A DNA stretch of 15,692 nt from Streptosporangiaceae bacterium. GTDB lineage: Bacteria; Actinomycetota; Actinomycetes; Streptosporangiales; Streptosporangiaceae. This document shows positions 1 to 6,095 of the stretch, in pieces (position 1 is the stretch's first letter; the number at the start of each line of letters is the position of its first letter). Under the pieces are notes generated by a model, which was not told the origin of the DNA, made no database searches, and was given only the letters and a program-made list of their open reading frames with translations. The position numbers and the translations under genes are program-made. The stretch spans positions 1 through 15,692 of the forward strand of contig JASHSZ010000331.1 of NCBI GenBank assembly GCA_030040815.1, read 5' to 3'.

Positions 1-425
1 ACCAGGCCGGCCACGATGACCGGGTACAGGTTGCGCAGCGGCCGGTACACCAGGCGGCCCAGGATGGTCCGGTCCCACGATGCGCCCCAGCGGATGAGGG
101 TGCCGTCGGGTGACGGGGTCAGCGTCACCTCGGCCCGGTAGTTGCGCACCGGGATGCCGCGCAGAACGGTGTAGGCCAGCCGCTTGCCAGGCTCGACGTC
201 GAGGATTTCCTCGACCGATACGGGGTACCGGAACCCGTACCGCTTTGAGCCCTCCAGCCAGTAGACGGCGCCCTTGCCGTTCGCGGCCGCGTCGCCCTCG
301 CTCCGGTAGCCGGCCTTGCGCCACGGTCCCCATCGTGGGTACACCATGACGTCGCTGAGCAGGGACCAGACGACCTCGGGGGGTGCGTGGGCAGTCTGCT
401 CTGCCGCAGCTTCCACCTTGCGCAT
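1..425 (-). CDS. SRPBCC-fold (polyketide cyclase/START-like) protein, 3' end off window
   Basis: Reading the minus strand from an ATG at 425-423 gives 141 codons without a stop to the window edge, so the C-terminus is missing. The N-terminus carries the usual SRPBCC opening, APPEVVWSLLSDVMVYPRWG at residues 14-33, in which a Pro-Glu-x-Val-Trp helix is followed by Tyr-Pro-x-Trp. Further on come strand-like segments RYGFRYPVSVEEI and RNYRAEVTLTPSPDGTLIRW, typical of the beta sheet that forms the ligand cavity. SRPBCC proteins bind hydrophobic ligands or act as cyclases and dehydratases; nothing here fixes the substrate. No Shine-Dalgarno precedes the ATG, but TAGAAC lies 6 nt before it, so the mRNA may be leaderless. 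An in-frame GTG at 416-414 is an alternative start. The fold assignment is good; the function is unknown. Confidence 0.82.
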   Translation of the reverse strand, partial: MRKVEAAAEQTAHAPPEVVWSLLSDVMVYPRWGPWRKAGYRSEGDAAANGKGAVYWLEGSKRYGFRYPVSVEEILDVEPGKRLAYTVLRGIPVRNYRAEVTLTPSPDGTLIRWGASWDRTILGRLVYRPLRNLYPVIVAGL

Positions 426-431
426 ATACGG

Positions 432-461
432 GTTCTACCGTCCGCCGGTCCGAACGTACAA
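432..461 (-). promoter_or_regulatory. Candidate leaderless promoter of the SRPBCC gene
   Basis: On the minus strand TTGTAC (461-456) is followed after 18 nt by TAGAAC (437-432). The ATG begins 6 nt further on, so a transcript starting at the usual distance from the -10 would start at or next to the A of the ATG. The last base of the -10 is C rather than T. This is a match by eye only. Confidence 0.35.
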
Positions 462-580
462 GAGCAAGCCGCCTTCCATGCCAGCCACCGTGAGCCACCC
501 CACCCGCGATCTCAGAGCCGCAGATCGCCGACGCAGCATCCGCTAGTAACTCCTCGAAGCGCGTCGGTGCTGGATGTGGA

Positions 581-637
581 GACGTCCTCCTGATGCGGTT
601 GTCGGGCTTGGTATGCCAGCGCATCGAGGAGGACGTC
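581..637 (+). promoter_or_regulatory. Hairpin at the IS110 5' end that sequesters the transposase SD
   Basis: Bases 581-597 pair with 620-637 as a 17-bp stem with one bulged base (G626) and a 22-nt loop (598-619). The right arm contains the Shine-Dalgarno sequence GAGGAGG (626-632), which lies 6 nt before the GTG of the transposase fragment at 639. In the folded RNA the ribosome binding site would therefore be paired. IS elements often limit transposase translation this way. In the IS110 family the non-coding segment upstream of the transposase also encodes the structured bridge RNA, so the hairpin could be a remnant of that. The stem is directly visible; the role is inference. Confidence 0.6.
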
Positions 638-638
638 C

Positions 639-812
639 GTGAGTGACCGTACCGGCTTGTCCAGGGGAGACCGCAACAGGAGCGTGCGGCTGGCTCGGAT
701 GAGGCAGCTGCTGCCGCTGCAGAACGCGATCGTCGGGATTGATCTGGCCGACAGCAAGCAGGCCGCGGTCGAGCCGACCATGACTCGCGGGTTCTGGCTC
801 GCCGGCAGGTGA
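639..812 (+). pseudogene. IS110-family transposase, N-terminal remnant with internal deletion
   Basis: A GTG at 639, 6 nt after GAGGAGG, opens a 57-codon frame. Residues 21-41 contain MRQLLPLQNAIVGIDLADSK, the start of the IS110-type DEDD (RuvC-like) catalytic domain, with the first Asp in GIDLAD (residue 35). Residues 44-47 read VEPT, which resembles the EPTG segment carrying the second acidic residue of the DEDD set. In intact relatives these two residues are roughly 40-50 positions apart; here they are 10 apart, so an internal deletion of about 40 codons is likely. The frame then ends within about 10 codons. The Tnp20 domain with its catalytic Ser is absent. The element is dead; only its left part remains. 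The family assignment rests on the DLADSK block. Confidence 0.75.
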
Positions 813-1076
813 CGGCCAGAGCGGGTAACTCGCAGAGCCCTGACAATCAGCAATCAGCGAGATGGCACTCTCACCAGCCCGCTGCGCAGTGCCGATGGAG
901 GCCTATACAGCCCGGCTTAACCGATCGCTGCTCACGAAAGCCGAACAGGCCAACAGGCTCACCAGCACAGGTCCTGTCGATGAGCGCGCGCGTCGCTCTC
1001 CCGCCCACCGAGAAAACCAGTTGCGAGTCGCCGGAATCAGATGTCTGGTTGATCGGCCACCATCACCGGAGGAAAC
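813..1076. other. Spacer between the IS110 remnant and the GNAT gene
   Basis: I see no convincing gene here. An open frame on the plus strand (862-1080) ends in an ATGA overlap with the downstream acetyltransferase start, but its codon use is unlike a high-GC gene and I do not recognise it. The last 10 bases hold the Shine-Dalgarno sequence of the next gene (1068-1073). Confidence 0.5.
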
Positions 1077-1655
1077 ATGACGAGCGTGTCGCTGCCCACC
1101 CCCACGCTGCACACCGCTCGCCTTCGGCTGCGTCCCTTCGACGACGCAGATGCGAACGACCTCTTCGCGCTGCACAGCAACGCCTATGTGATGCGCTACT
1201 GGGACGCGCCGCCGTGGAGCGAACACGTGCGCTCCGAGCGGTTCATCACGGCTTGCCGGCAGATGGCAGAGGAGGGCACCGGGGCGCGGCTGGCCGTGGA
1301 TCGTGTCTCCGACGGGGCCCTCATCGGCTGGTGCAGCCTGAACCGGTGGAATCCGGACTACCGCAGTGCATCGCTGGGCTACTGCTTCGACGACGCAGCG
1401 TGGGGCCACGGCTACGCGACGGAGGCCGCGCGCGTTTTGCTGCAGTGGGCATTCGAAACGCTGGACCTGAATCGCGTCCAGGCTGAGACCGATACACGCA
1501 ACGTGGCATCTGCCCGCGTGCTGGAGAAACTCGGGTTCGTGCGTGAAGGGACGCTGCGGGAAGACTGCGTCGTGAACGGCGAGATCTCTGACTCGTGGGT
1601 CTACGGGCTGATCAGGCGGGAGTGGCGGCCGTCCGAGCCGGTTCCCGCCCGCTGA
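1077..1655 (+). CDS. GNAT family N-acetyltransferase (RimJ/RimL-like)
   Basis: This 192-residue protein has the layout of RimJ/RimL-type acetyltransferases, which move an acetyl group from acetyl-CoA to an amine, often a protein N-terminus or a small molecule. The N-terminus reads LHTARLRLRPFDDADANDLF (residues 11-30), the usual first strand and helix. Motif A follows: the strand around GWCSLNRW, the strand SLGYCFDDAAWG, and the pyrophosphate-binding loop W109-G-H-G-Y-A114. Motif B is N142-VASARVLEKLGF154. The length is normal for a complete single-domain GNAT. GGAGGA at 1068-1073 lies 3 nt before the ATG (about 6 nt from the core GGAG), which supports this start. It stands alone downstream of an IS110 scar. 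The substrate cannot be told from the sequence. Confidence 0.93.
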   Translation: MTSVSLPTPTLHTARLRLRPFDDADANDLFALHSNAYVMRYWDAPPWSEHVRSERFITACRQMAEEGTGARLAVDRVSDGALIGWCSLNRWNPDYRSASLGYCFDDAAWGHGYATEAARVLLQWAFETLDLNRVQAETDTRNVASARVLEKLGFVREGTLREDCVVNGEISDSWVYGLIRREWRPSEPVPAR

Positions 1656-2150
1656 GTCCTTGCTGCCCGCGAGACGTCGCCCGGCATCTTGGCGCTCGCT
1701 TCGCCGCCTCGAGGGACCGGCACCGAGTGCTCCCATGCCGCCGATGGCGCTAGGTAGGGCTAGACACGGGATGTTCAGGGGCGTTCGGGATGCACGCCGG
1801 GCATGGGCAGCCCTACCTGTGCGGTGACCTGAATCGCTTCACGTTCCTGCTCGGCGGCAGCGGCGGTGAGCGGCGTCGGCTGATGACTAGCATCCCAGGC
1901 CGGCCGGGCTGCATGTCCGCGGGTCAGAGCAGCCACGGCGCCGCGAATCTCGTCGTCGACTGCCAGCTCGCTTCAGGCCTGGACCGGCTAGGTGTCTGTT
2001 TGCTGCTCTTTGCGGCCGTCGTTAGGGTTGTCGAGTCCGCGCCACGGGCCGGATCAGTCCCTGGTATTTCCCATGGTGAACGGCCAACCAGCTACGGTGC
2101 TGTGCCTCGCGTGCAGCTGCGCTGCCGGGTTGCCTCAGAGGAGTAGTGGG
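1656..2150. other. Spacer with a weak minus-strand frame
   Basis: No gene can be supported with confidence. On the minus strand an open frame between stops, from about 1972 down to a TGA at 1775-1777, reads with fair codon bias and contains EIRGAVAALTRGHAARPAWD and, near its end, VGLPMPGVHPERP. It has no ATG; a GTG occurs about 12 codons in. It could be the end of a decayed gene; I do not recognise it. The Shine-Dalgarno sequence of the next gene (AGAGGAG) is at 2137-2143. Confidence 0.3.
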
Positions 2151-3164
2151 ATGACGCAACGGCATGACCGCCCGATTCGCTGGGGAATCCTCGCTACGGG
2201 CGGCATCGCCCACGCTTTCGCGCATGATCTCGCGCTTGAGCCTGACAGTGAGATTATTGCCGTCGGGTCACGGTCGCTGGCTTCGGCGGAGGCATTCGGA
2301 GACGAATTCGGCATACCGCACCGGCACGCGAGCTACCAGACTCTCGTCAGTGATCCGGATGTTGATGCCGTGTATGTGTCTACGCCTCACCCAGGCCATC
2401 ACGATGCCGCGCTGCTGGCGATCAGCGCGGGCAAGGCCGTGCTCGTGGAAAAGCCGTTCGCCATGGACGCCGCCCAGGCGCGCGAGATGATCGACGCGGC
2501 GCGCCAGCAGGGGACGTTCCTCATGGAAGCAATGTGGACGCGCTTCCTGCCCCACATCGCGCGGGTGCGGGAGATCCTCGCCGCCGGAACGCTCGGCGAC
2601 GTCGTGTATCTGACTGCCGAGCACGGGCAGTGGTTCGCCCGGGACCGGCAGTTCCGGCTGTTCGCGCCGGAACTGGGCGGCGGGGCCTTGCTCGACCTTG
2701 GAATATACCCGGTCTCGTTCGCGAGCCTTGTGCTCGGCGTGCCGGCACGGATCACCGCGGTCAGCGATCCGGCGTTTACCGGCGTTGACGCCACCACGTC
2801 GATGATCTTCCAGTACGACAGCGGCGCCCACGCAGTGCTGACCACGACCTTGCTGGCCGCCTCGGGCAACCCCGCCGCCATTTACGGCACGGCAGCGAGG
2901 ATAGAAATCGACGGCTGGTTTTACACGCCGACCGCGTTCCGCGTGATCGCGCGTGATGGCACCGAACTGGAGCGTTTCGAAGAACAGTATGAAGGGCGCG
3001 GGCTGCGCGCCCAGGCCGCCGAGGTGGCCCGCTGTCTTCGCGCCGGGCTGCTAGAAAGCCCGCTGCTCCCGCTGGATGAGACGTACACGATCATGCAGGC
3101 AATGGATGAGGTACGCCGGCAGATCGGCTTGTCCTACCCGCCCGCTGATCACGCCAAGCCGTGA
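2151..3164 (+). CDS. Gfo/Idh/MocA family oxidoreductase (dihydrodiol/D-xylose dehydrogenase type)
   Basis: A 337-residue NAD(P)-dependent oxidoreductase. The N-terminal Rossmann fold has the nucleotide loop GILATGGIA (residues 12-20) and the family hallmark E100-K-P102 at the end of the fold, preceded by STPHPGHHDAALLAISAGK. EAMWTRFLP (126-134) and D182-LGIY186 are characteristic of the branch containing dimeric trans-dihydrodiol dehydrogenase and D-xylose 1-dehydrogenase, where the Tyr of the DLGIY block is the catalytic base. The C-terminal alpha/beta domain follows. The frame is open further upstream to 1992, but I start at the ATG at 2151 because AGAGGAG (2137-2143) lies 7 nt before it and the Rossmann strand begins about 8 residues later, as in relatives. 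The likely substrate is a sugar or cyclic diol; this is family inference. It has no partner gene nearby. Confidence 0.92.
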   Translation: MTQRHDRPIRWGILATGGIAHAFAHDLALEPDSEIIAVGSRSLASAEAFGDEFGIPHRHASYQTLVSDPDVDAVYVSTPHPGHHDAALLAISAGKAVLVEKPFAMDAAQAREMIDAARQQGTFLMEAMWTRFLPHIARVREILAAGTLGDVVYLTAEHGQWFARDRQFRLFAPELGGGALLDLGIYPVSFASLVLGVPARITAVSDPAFTGVDATTSMIFQYDSGAHAVLTTTLLAASGNPAAIYGTAARIEIDGWFYTPTAFRVIARDGTELERFEEQYEGRGLRAQAAEVARCLRAGLLESPLLPLDETYTIMQAMDEVRRQIGLSYPPADHAKP

Positions 3165-3759
3165 GGCTCGCGACGTCCCGGCCGTACCCGGCCCGCAGCA
3201 GATACGCCATCAGCGCTCCGTCCCGGCGGCTTCGCGCGGCGTGGACCGGGCCTTGCTTGCAGGCAGCCGCTCCCGCACTGACCCCGCCGCGGCGACTTCC
3301 GGCCCGTCGCGTGCACCGGCTGCAAACCATCCCAGTCTGCATGTTCATCCGTAGTTGCCGGGGCACCGGCAACGTGCGGATCTGCCGCCGTCGGGCCCGT
3401 TGGGAGCGGCCATGGCGAGACATCAACGGCGCGCTGCCGATCGCCAGCGTGCAGTGCCCTTCTCGGCCGCGATACCGCCAGCCCAGCCGCGAGCGCAATG
3501 GCCCGCCTGCTATTGACGGTGGTGGGGGCTGTTCCCATGATGGCGATTGCGTCATCACGGACGCGGGCCCGGCCGTCCGGATAGCTCGCCGGAGGCTGAT
3601 GCCCGCCGAAGTGATCTTTTTGCGCCGTCATCGCGTGACCTGGGACCCCCCGCCGAGGATCACCCAGGAGAGGCCATGTCTGAACACGCGTGGACATCAT
3701 CACCGGTGGCAGTCGTCGTGGTCGTGATCGGGCCCAGCGGCCTACCTAGCACCCGGCAG
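3165..3759. other. Long spacer between convergent genes
   Basis: This lies between the ends of the oxidoreductase (+) and the FAD oxidase (-). No intact gene is supported. A minus-strand frame around 3165-3280 has strong high-GC codon bias and reads DGALMAYLLRAGYGRDVASL; it lacks a recognisable start and runs into the antisense of the oxidoreductase, so it may be a truncated gene end. A second minus frame around 3440-3560 (GTAPTTVNSRRAIALAAGLA) looks faintly like a secretory N-terminus but decays. I see no clear terminator hairpin. Confidence 0.35.
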
Positions 3760-4869
3760 CTACTTCCGGACGGGGTTGAACGGCGTGAGGTCCACGGGCA
3801 TTTCCACGCCGAGTGCAACGCGGGCGGCCAGCTCACCCGCATACGGTCCCATCGTCAGACCCGAGGCACCGAGGCCGGTCGCGATGACCAGCCCTTCGAT
3901 TTGTGGAACGCGCCCGAGCAGCGGCCGGATGTCCGGTCCTAGCGGCCGGAAACCGATCCTGGTCTCCAGGTAGGTGCCCGCAGCTAGACCGGGCGCGACA
4001 CGCAGCGCCTGCCCGAGTACTTCAGCCAGGCCGCCGGGCGTGACCCGGTAGTCGAAGCCCGAACCAGTTTCGCGAGTAGCGCCGACCACAACGCGCGAGT
4101 CGTCGAAGGCGAGCATGTAATGACCGGTCCAGTCCGGCAGGATAGCTGGCCATTGGCTGGTGTCGGCCGGGCCGAGGCCGATGTGCACGATCTGACCGCG
4201 CTGGGGCGCGACGCCGATGCGTAACCCGGCCGGAGCCAGGAACTCATCCGTCCATGCGCCGGTCGCGGCCACGACCGCATCCGCCTCGATGAGCTCGGCG
4301 TCCACTATGACGCCCGTGGCGCGGCCGCGGGCAACGTGCAGGCTCGCCTCGCCGCCGACGACGGTCGCGCCGCAACGCCGAGCGGCTCGAGACATCCCCG
4401 CGGAGATAAGTCGACCATCGACTCGGGCGCCACCGCTGACATGCACCGCACAGAACTCAGTGCTCAGCGGTGGGAACAGCCCGCGTGCCTGGCTCGGGTC
4501 GAGCGCTGTGATTTCGCCCATCTCTGGCGCGTCGCCACGCCTGGCCAGTAGCTGTCGGCATATCTCTGCCTGGCGCTCTGGGGATTCGGCCAGAACCATG
4601 GCACCGGTCTGTCGGTATCCGACTGCAGTCTCACCCAGATCCGCCAGCGAGCCGAGGAGCGCGGGATATGCGCGCGCAGCGGCGCAGGCGAAGGCGAACC
4701 AGTCCGGGTCGTCAACCCTCGATGGCCAGGGGCAGATGATCCCGGCGCCGGCGGATGTCGCCCGGCCCCGATGATCCGCGTCGACGAGGGTCACATCCGC
4801 GCCCAGGGCTGTCGCCGTGAGCGCGCAGGCACTCCCGAGGATTCCCGAGCCGACAACAATCAGCCGCAC
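3760..4869 (-). CDS. FAD-dependent oxidoreductase of the D-amino acid oxidase/glycine oxidase (DAO) family
   Basis: A 369-residue flavoprotein. It opens with the FAD-binding loop VVGSGILGS (residues 5-13) followed by an acidic end of strand two (TLVDADHRGRATSAGAG). The middle carries the substrate-domain segments of the DAO family. The C-terminus has the second FAD-contact region, GFRPLGPDIRPLLG followed by GLVIATGLGASGLTMGPYAG, where GASGLT matches the family's G-x-S-G-x-T. Such enzymes oxidise D-amino acids, glycine or sarcosine, either with O2 or as dehydrogenases. I take the GTG at 4869 as the start: AAGGAGAG (4882-4875) sits 5 nt before it and the FAD strand starts at residue 3. The frame is open upstream to 4962 but that part is unrelated. 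The start overlaps the end of the integrase remnant by 10 nt. The substrate is unknown. Confidence 0.92.
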   Translation of the reverse strand: MRLIVVGSGILGSACALTATALGADVTLVDADHRGRATSAGAGIICPWPSRVDDPDWFAFACAAARAYPALLGSLADLGETAVGYRQTGAMVLAESPERQAEICRQLLARRGDAPEMGEITALDPSQARGLFPPLSTEFCAVHVSGGARVDGRLISAGMSRAARRCGATVVGGEASLHVARGRATGVIVDAELIEADAVVAATGAWTDEFLAPAGLRIGVAPQRGQIVHIGLGPADTSQWPAILPDWTGHYMLAFDDSRVVVGATRETGSGFDYRVTPGGLAEVLGQALRVAPGLAAGTYLETRIGFRPLGPDIRPLLGRVPQIEGLVIATGLGASGLTMGPYAGELAARVALGVEMPVDLTPFNPVRK

Positions 4870-5048
4870 ATGATCTCTCCTTCGGTGATTACCGCCGGAC
4901 TGGCCAGGAACCAGTTCGGCTGCCATCCGCTGACCGCTGGGACCTCGGACCCTCCCTCCCATCGTGGGCCACTAGTGCGCCCAGGACGCCGCGCCCACGA
5001 TTCAAGCACGCTGCTGTACGCGTCCGGCGCAAGATGCGCGTAGCGCGC
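4860..5048 (-). pseudogene. C-terminal tail of a tyrosine site-specific recombinase (integrase)
   Basis: The minus-strand frame ending at 4860 contains ARYAHLAPDAYSSVLESWAR, the sequence that ends many actinomycete phage and ICE integrases. The Tyr in RYAHL is the position of the catalytic nucleophile of the tyrosine recombinase family (codon 5042-5040). The rest of the catalytic domain (R...HxxR...H) is missing. Directly upstream, and in the same frame, lie the last codons of the Mrr-like fragment, so two unrelated relics have been joined. About 45 residues of degenerate-looking tail follow before the TGA, which overlaps the start of the FAD oxidase gene. Confidence 0.7.
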
Positions 5049-5289
5049 CACGTCCTGCACGATGTCGCTAAGGGCGGCAACGTGAAGTTTGCTGATCGGA
5101 CGCAGCTACAATTTGCACTCGACTATCCAGAGCTGCGTGATGCCTGCGCCGCGAGCGCATGGCAACGTCAGCCAAGTGCGCGCCCCTAGCCCCGGTGATG
5201 CTCTCGTCTGTGGTGACATCTAGGCCAAGGTCGCTGAAGAACGCCGCAGCCTTCTCCTGATGGTCGCGCCAGCTAGGCATAACCGCCAT
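5049..5289 (-). pseudogene. Mrr-like PD-(D/E)xK nuclease fragment with frameshift and nonsense codon
   Basis: The first part, from an ATG at 5280 or 5289, reads MPSWRDHQEKAAAFFSDLGL and goes on through TGARGAHLADVAMRSRR. Around 5148-5152 the frame slips by one base, and the new frame gives AGITQLWIVECKL, a TAG at 5108-5106, then LRPISKLHVAALSDIVQDV. Put together, this matches the N-terminal half of Mrr-type restriction-endonuclease-fold proteins: Asp in DVA and the ExK in VECK are the expected metal-binding residues. The TAG most simply replaces a Trp TGG at the usual ECKxW position. The protein breaks off after QDV, where integrase sequence begins. In relatives this fold cleaves modified or foreign DNA; here it cannot be made intact. 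Confidence 0.7.
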
Positions 5290-5350
5290 CGTGCTGCAAG
5301 TGACGGGCAGTCGCGGCCTGCAGAGCGTGCCAACAGGTCGCAATGGACAC

Positions 5351-5671
5351 TCAGCAACGGCTGCGCAAGGCCGCGGTAAGCGCTGCCGCGATGAGCTGGA
5401 ATACCCACACCTTCGAGCCGACACCGCCAGAGAAGACGAGGCCAGACAGGCCGTTGAGGTCGCGCAAGAACTGATCCGCGCTCCGCAGCAACTCATCGAC
5501 CCGCTGTCATTCTTCGCTTAGCAAGGCAGAGAACCGCGACGGCCAGTGTGGATTCGAGATCTCCATCTGCGTGAAAGCCAAAGTGTGAGCCGAGCCGACA
5601 TGCACAGGAAGCAGGCAACGCCTGACGACGTCCAGCAAGCGTTCGCCAGGTAACCGCCCGTGGCGCGGCAC
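5351..5671 (-). pseudogene. Unrecognised minus-strand frame interrupted by TGA
   Basis: From a GTG at 5671 a frame with a good share of G/C-ending codons reads 54 residues, including GERLLDVVRRCLLPVHVGSA and NPHWPSRFSALLSEE, and stops at TGA 5509-5507. The same frame continues for another 51 codons (RVDELLRSADQFLRDLNGLS, then VWVFQLIAAALTAALRSRC) to TGA 5353-5351. By hand count only 9 of these 51 codons end in A or T, clearly better bias than the competing plus-strand frame. I read it as one decayed gene with an in-frame stop, or two small genes end to end. No family is recognised. It sits just upstream of the Mrr-like relic on the same strand. Confidence 0.4.
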
Positions 5672-5710
5672 GCGCGACGCCGGGCAACGTCTGGCGGCGC
5701 CGCGGAGCTG

Positions 5711-5753
5711 ATTTGAGAACAGGAGGTTGCGGGTTCGAGTCCCGCGATCCCGA
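5711..5753 (+). other. tRNA 3' part (T arm and acceptor strand): probable attachment-site remnant
   Basis: Bases 5729-5745 form a perfect tRNA T arm: stem GCGGG, loop TTCGAGT, stem CCCGC. They are followed by a 7-nt acceptor-like strand GATCCCG (5746-5752) and an A in the discriminator position. Upstream, AGGTT fits a short variable loop. There is no matching 5' acceptor strand (CGGGATC) or D arm within tRNA distance, so this is only the 3' part. The acceptor end resembles tRNA-Pro of actinomycetes, an uncertain inference. Integrases commonly recombine at tRNA 3' ends and leave such copies as attL or attR; the integrase tail 700 nt away fits that. Confidence 0.65.
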
Positions 5754-6095
5754 CACGGTCTTGCTTGCCAATGTGAGTTCGTCTGTCGCCCCTAAATCGC
5801 CTACGTTCCCGGAACTCCTTAAACTCGCGACCAGCAGATCCTGCGGTTTGCGGCAGGAACGAGGATGAGTAATGCCCCCATCCCAGGCCCAACTGGCCGA
5901 GACAAAGCCCGGCGCAGCTGACGTCGGGACTCATCGCAGGACTGCAGATCGTGGGATCCGGCCCGGCGCTGTACTCCATCAGGGCACGGTGACAAGGAGC
6001 CCTGGCGTCACTGCAACGCGCGTCCGCGAGGCATTGCGCGGGTGTCCGATGGCGAGACTGCTGCCCGCAGCGGCGGATCGTCGAGGCGGTGCGTA
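5754..6095. other. Spacer between the tRNA remnant and the FAD monooxygenase
   Basis: No gene is supported. A plus-strand segment ending at TGA 5990-5992 reads QLTSGLIAGLQIVGSGPALY with high-GC codon bias and may be the tail of a lost gene. A 74-codon frame (5872-6096) has a TAATG overlap with the monooxygenase start but weak codon bias. A small stem TCCTGC/GCAGGA lies around 5839-5858. Confidence 0.3.

Noticed and set aside
512..853. 113-codon minus-strand frame
   Set aside because: Antisense of the IS110 remnant and its hairpin.
862..1080. 72-codon frame with ATGA overlap onto the first GNAT
   Set aside because: Codon bias is not that of a gene here, there is no Shine-Dalgarno sequence, and the GNAT has its own strong one.
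903..1736. 277-codon minus-strand frame
   Set aside because: Antisense of the GNAT gene, a normal effect of high GC; the plus-strand protein has clear GNAT motifs.
1992..2150. N-terminal extension of the MocA-type oxidoreductase to 1992
   Set aside because: The added 53 residues are unlike the family, and a good Shine-Dalgarno sequence with the Rossmann strand supports ATG 2151.
4217..4774. 185-codon plus-strand frame
   Set aside because: Antisense of the FAD oxidase, which has clear family motifs on the minus strand.
5291..5521. 76-codon plus-strand frame (ARQAVEVAQELIRAPQQLID)
   Set aside because: Looks protein-like, but third-position bias is clearly better in the minus-strand frame over the same bases.
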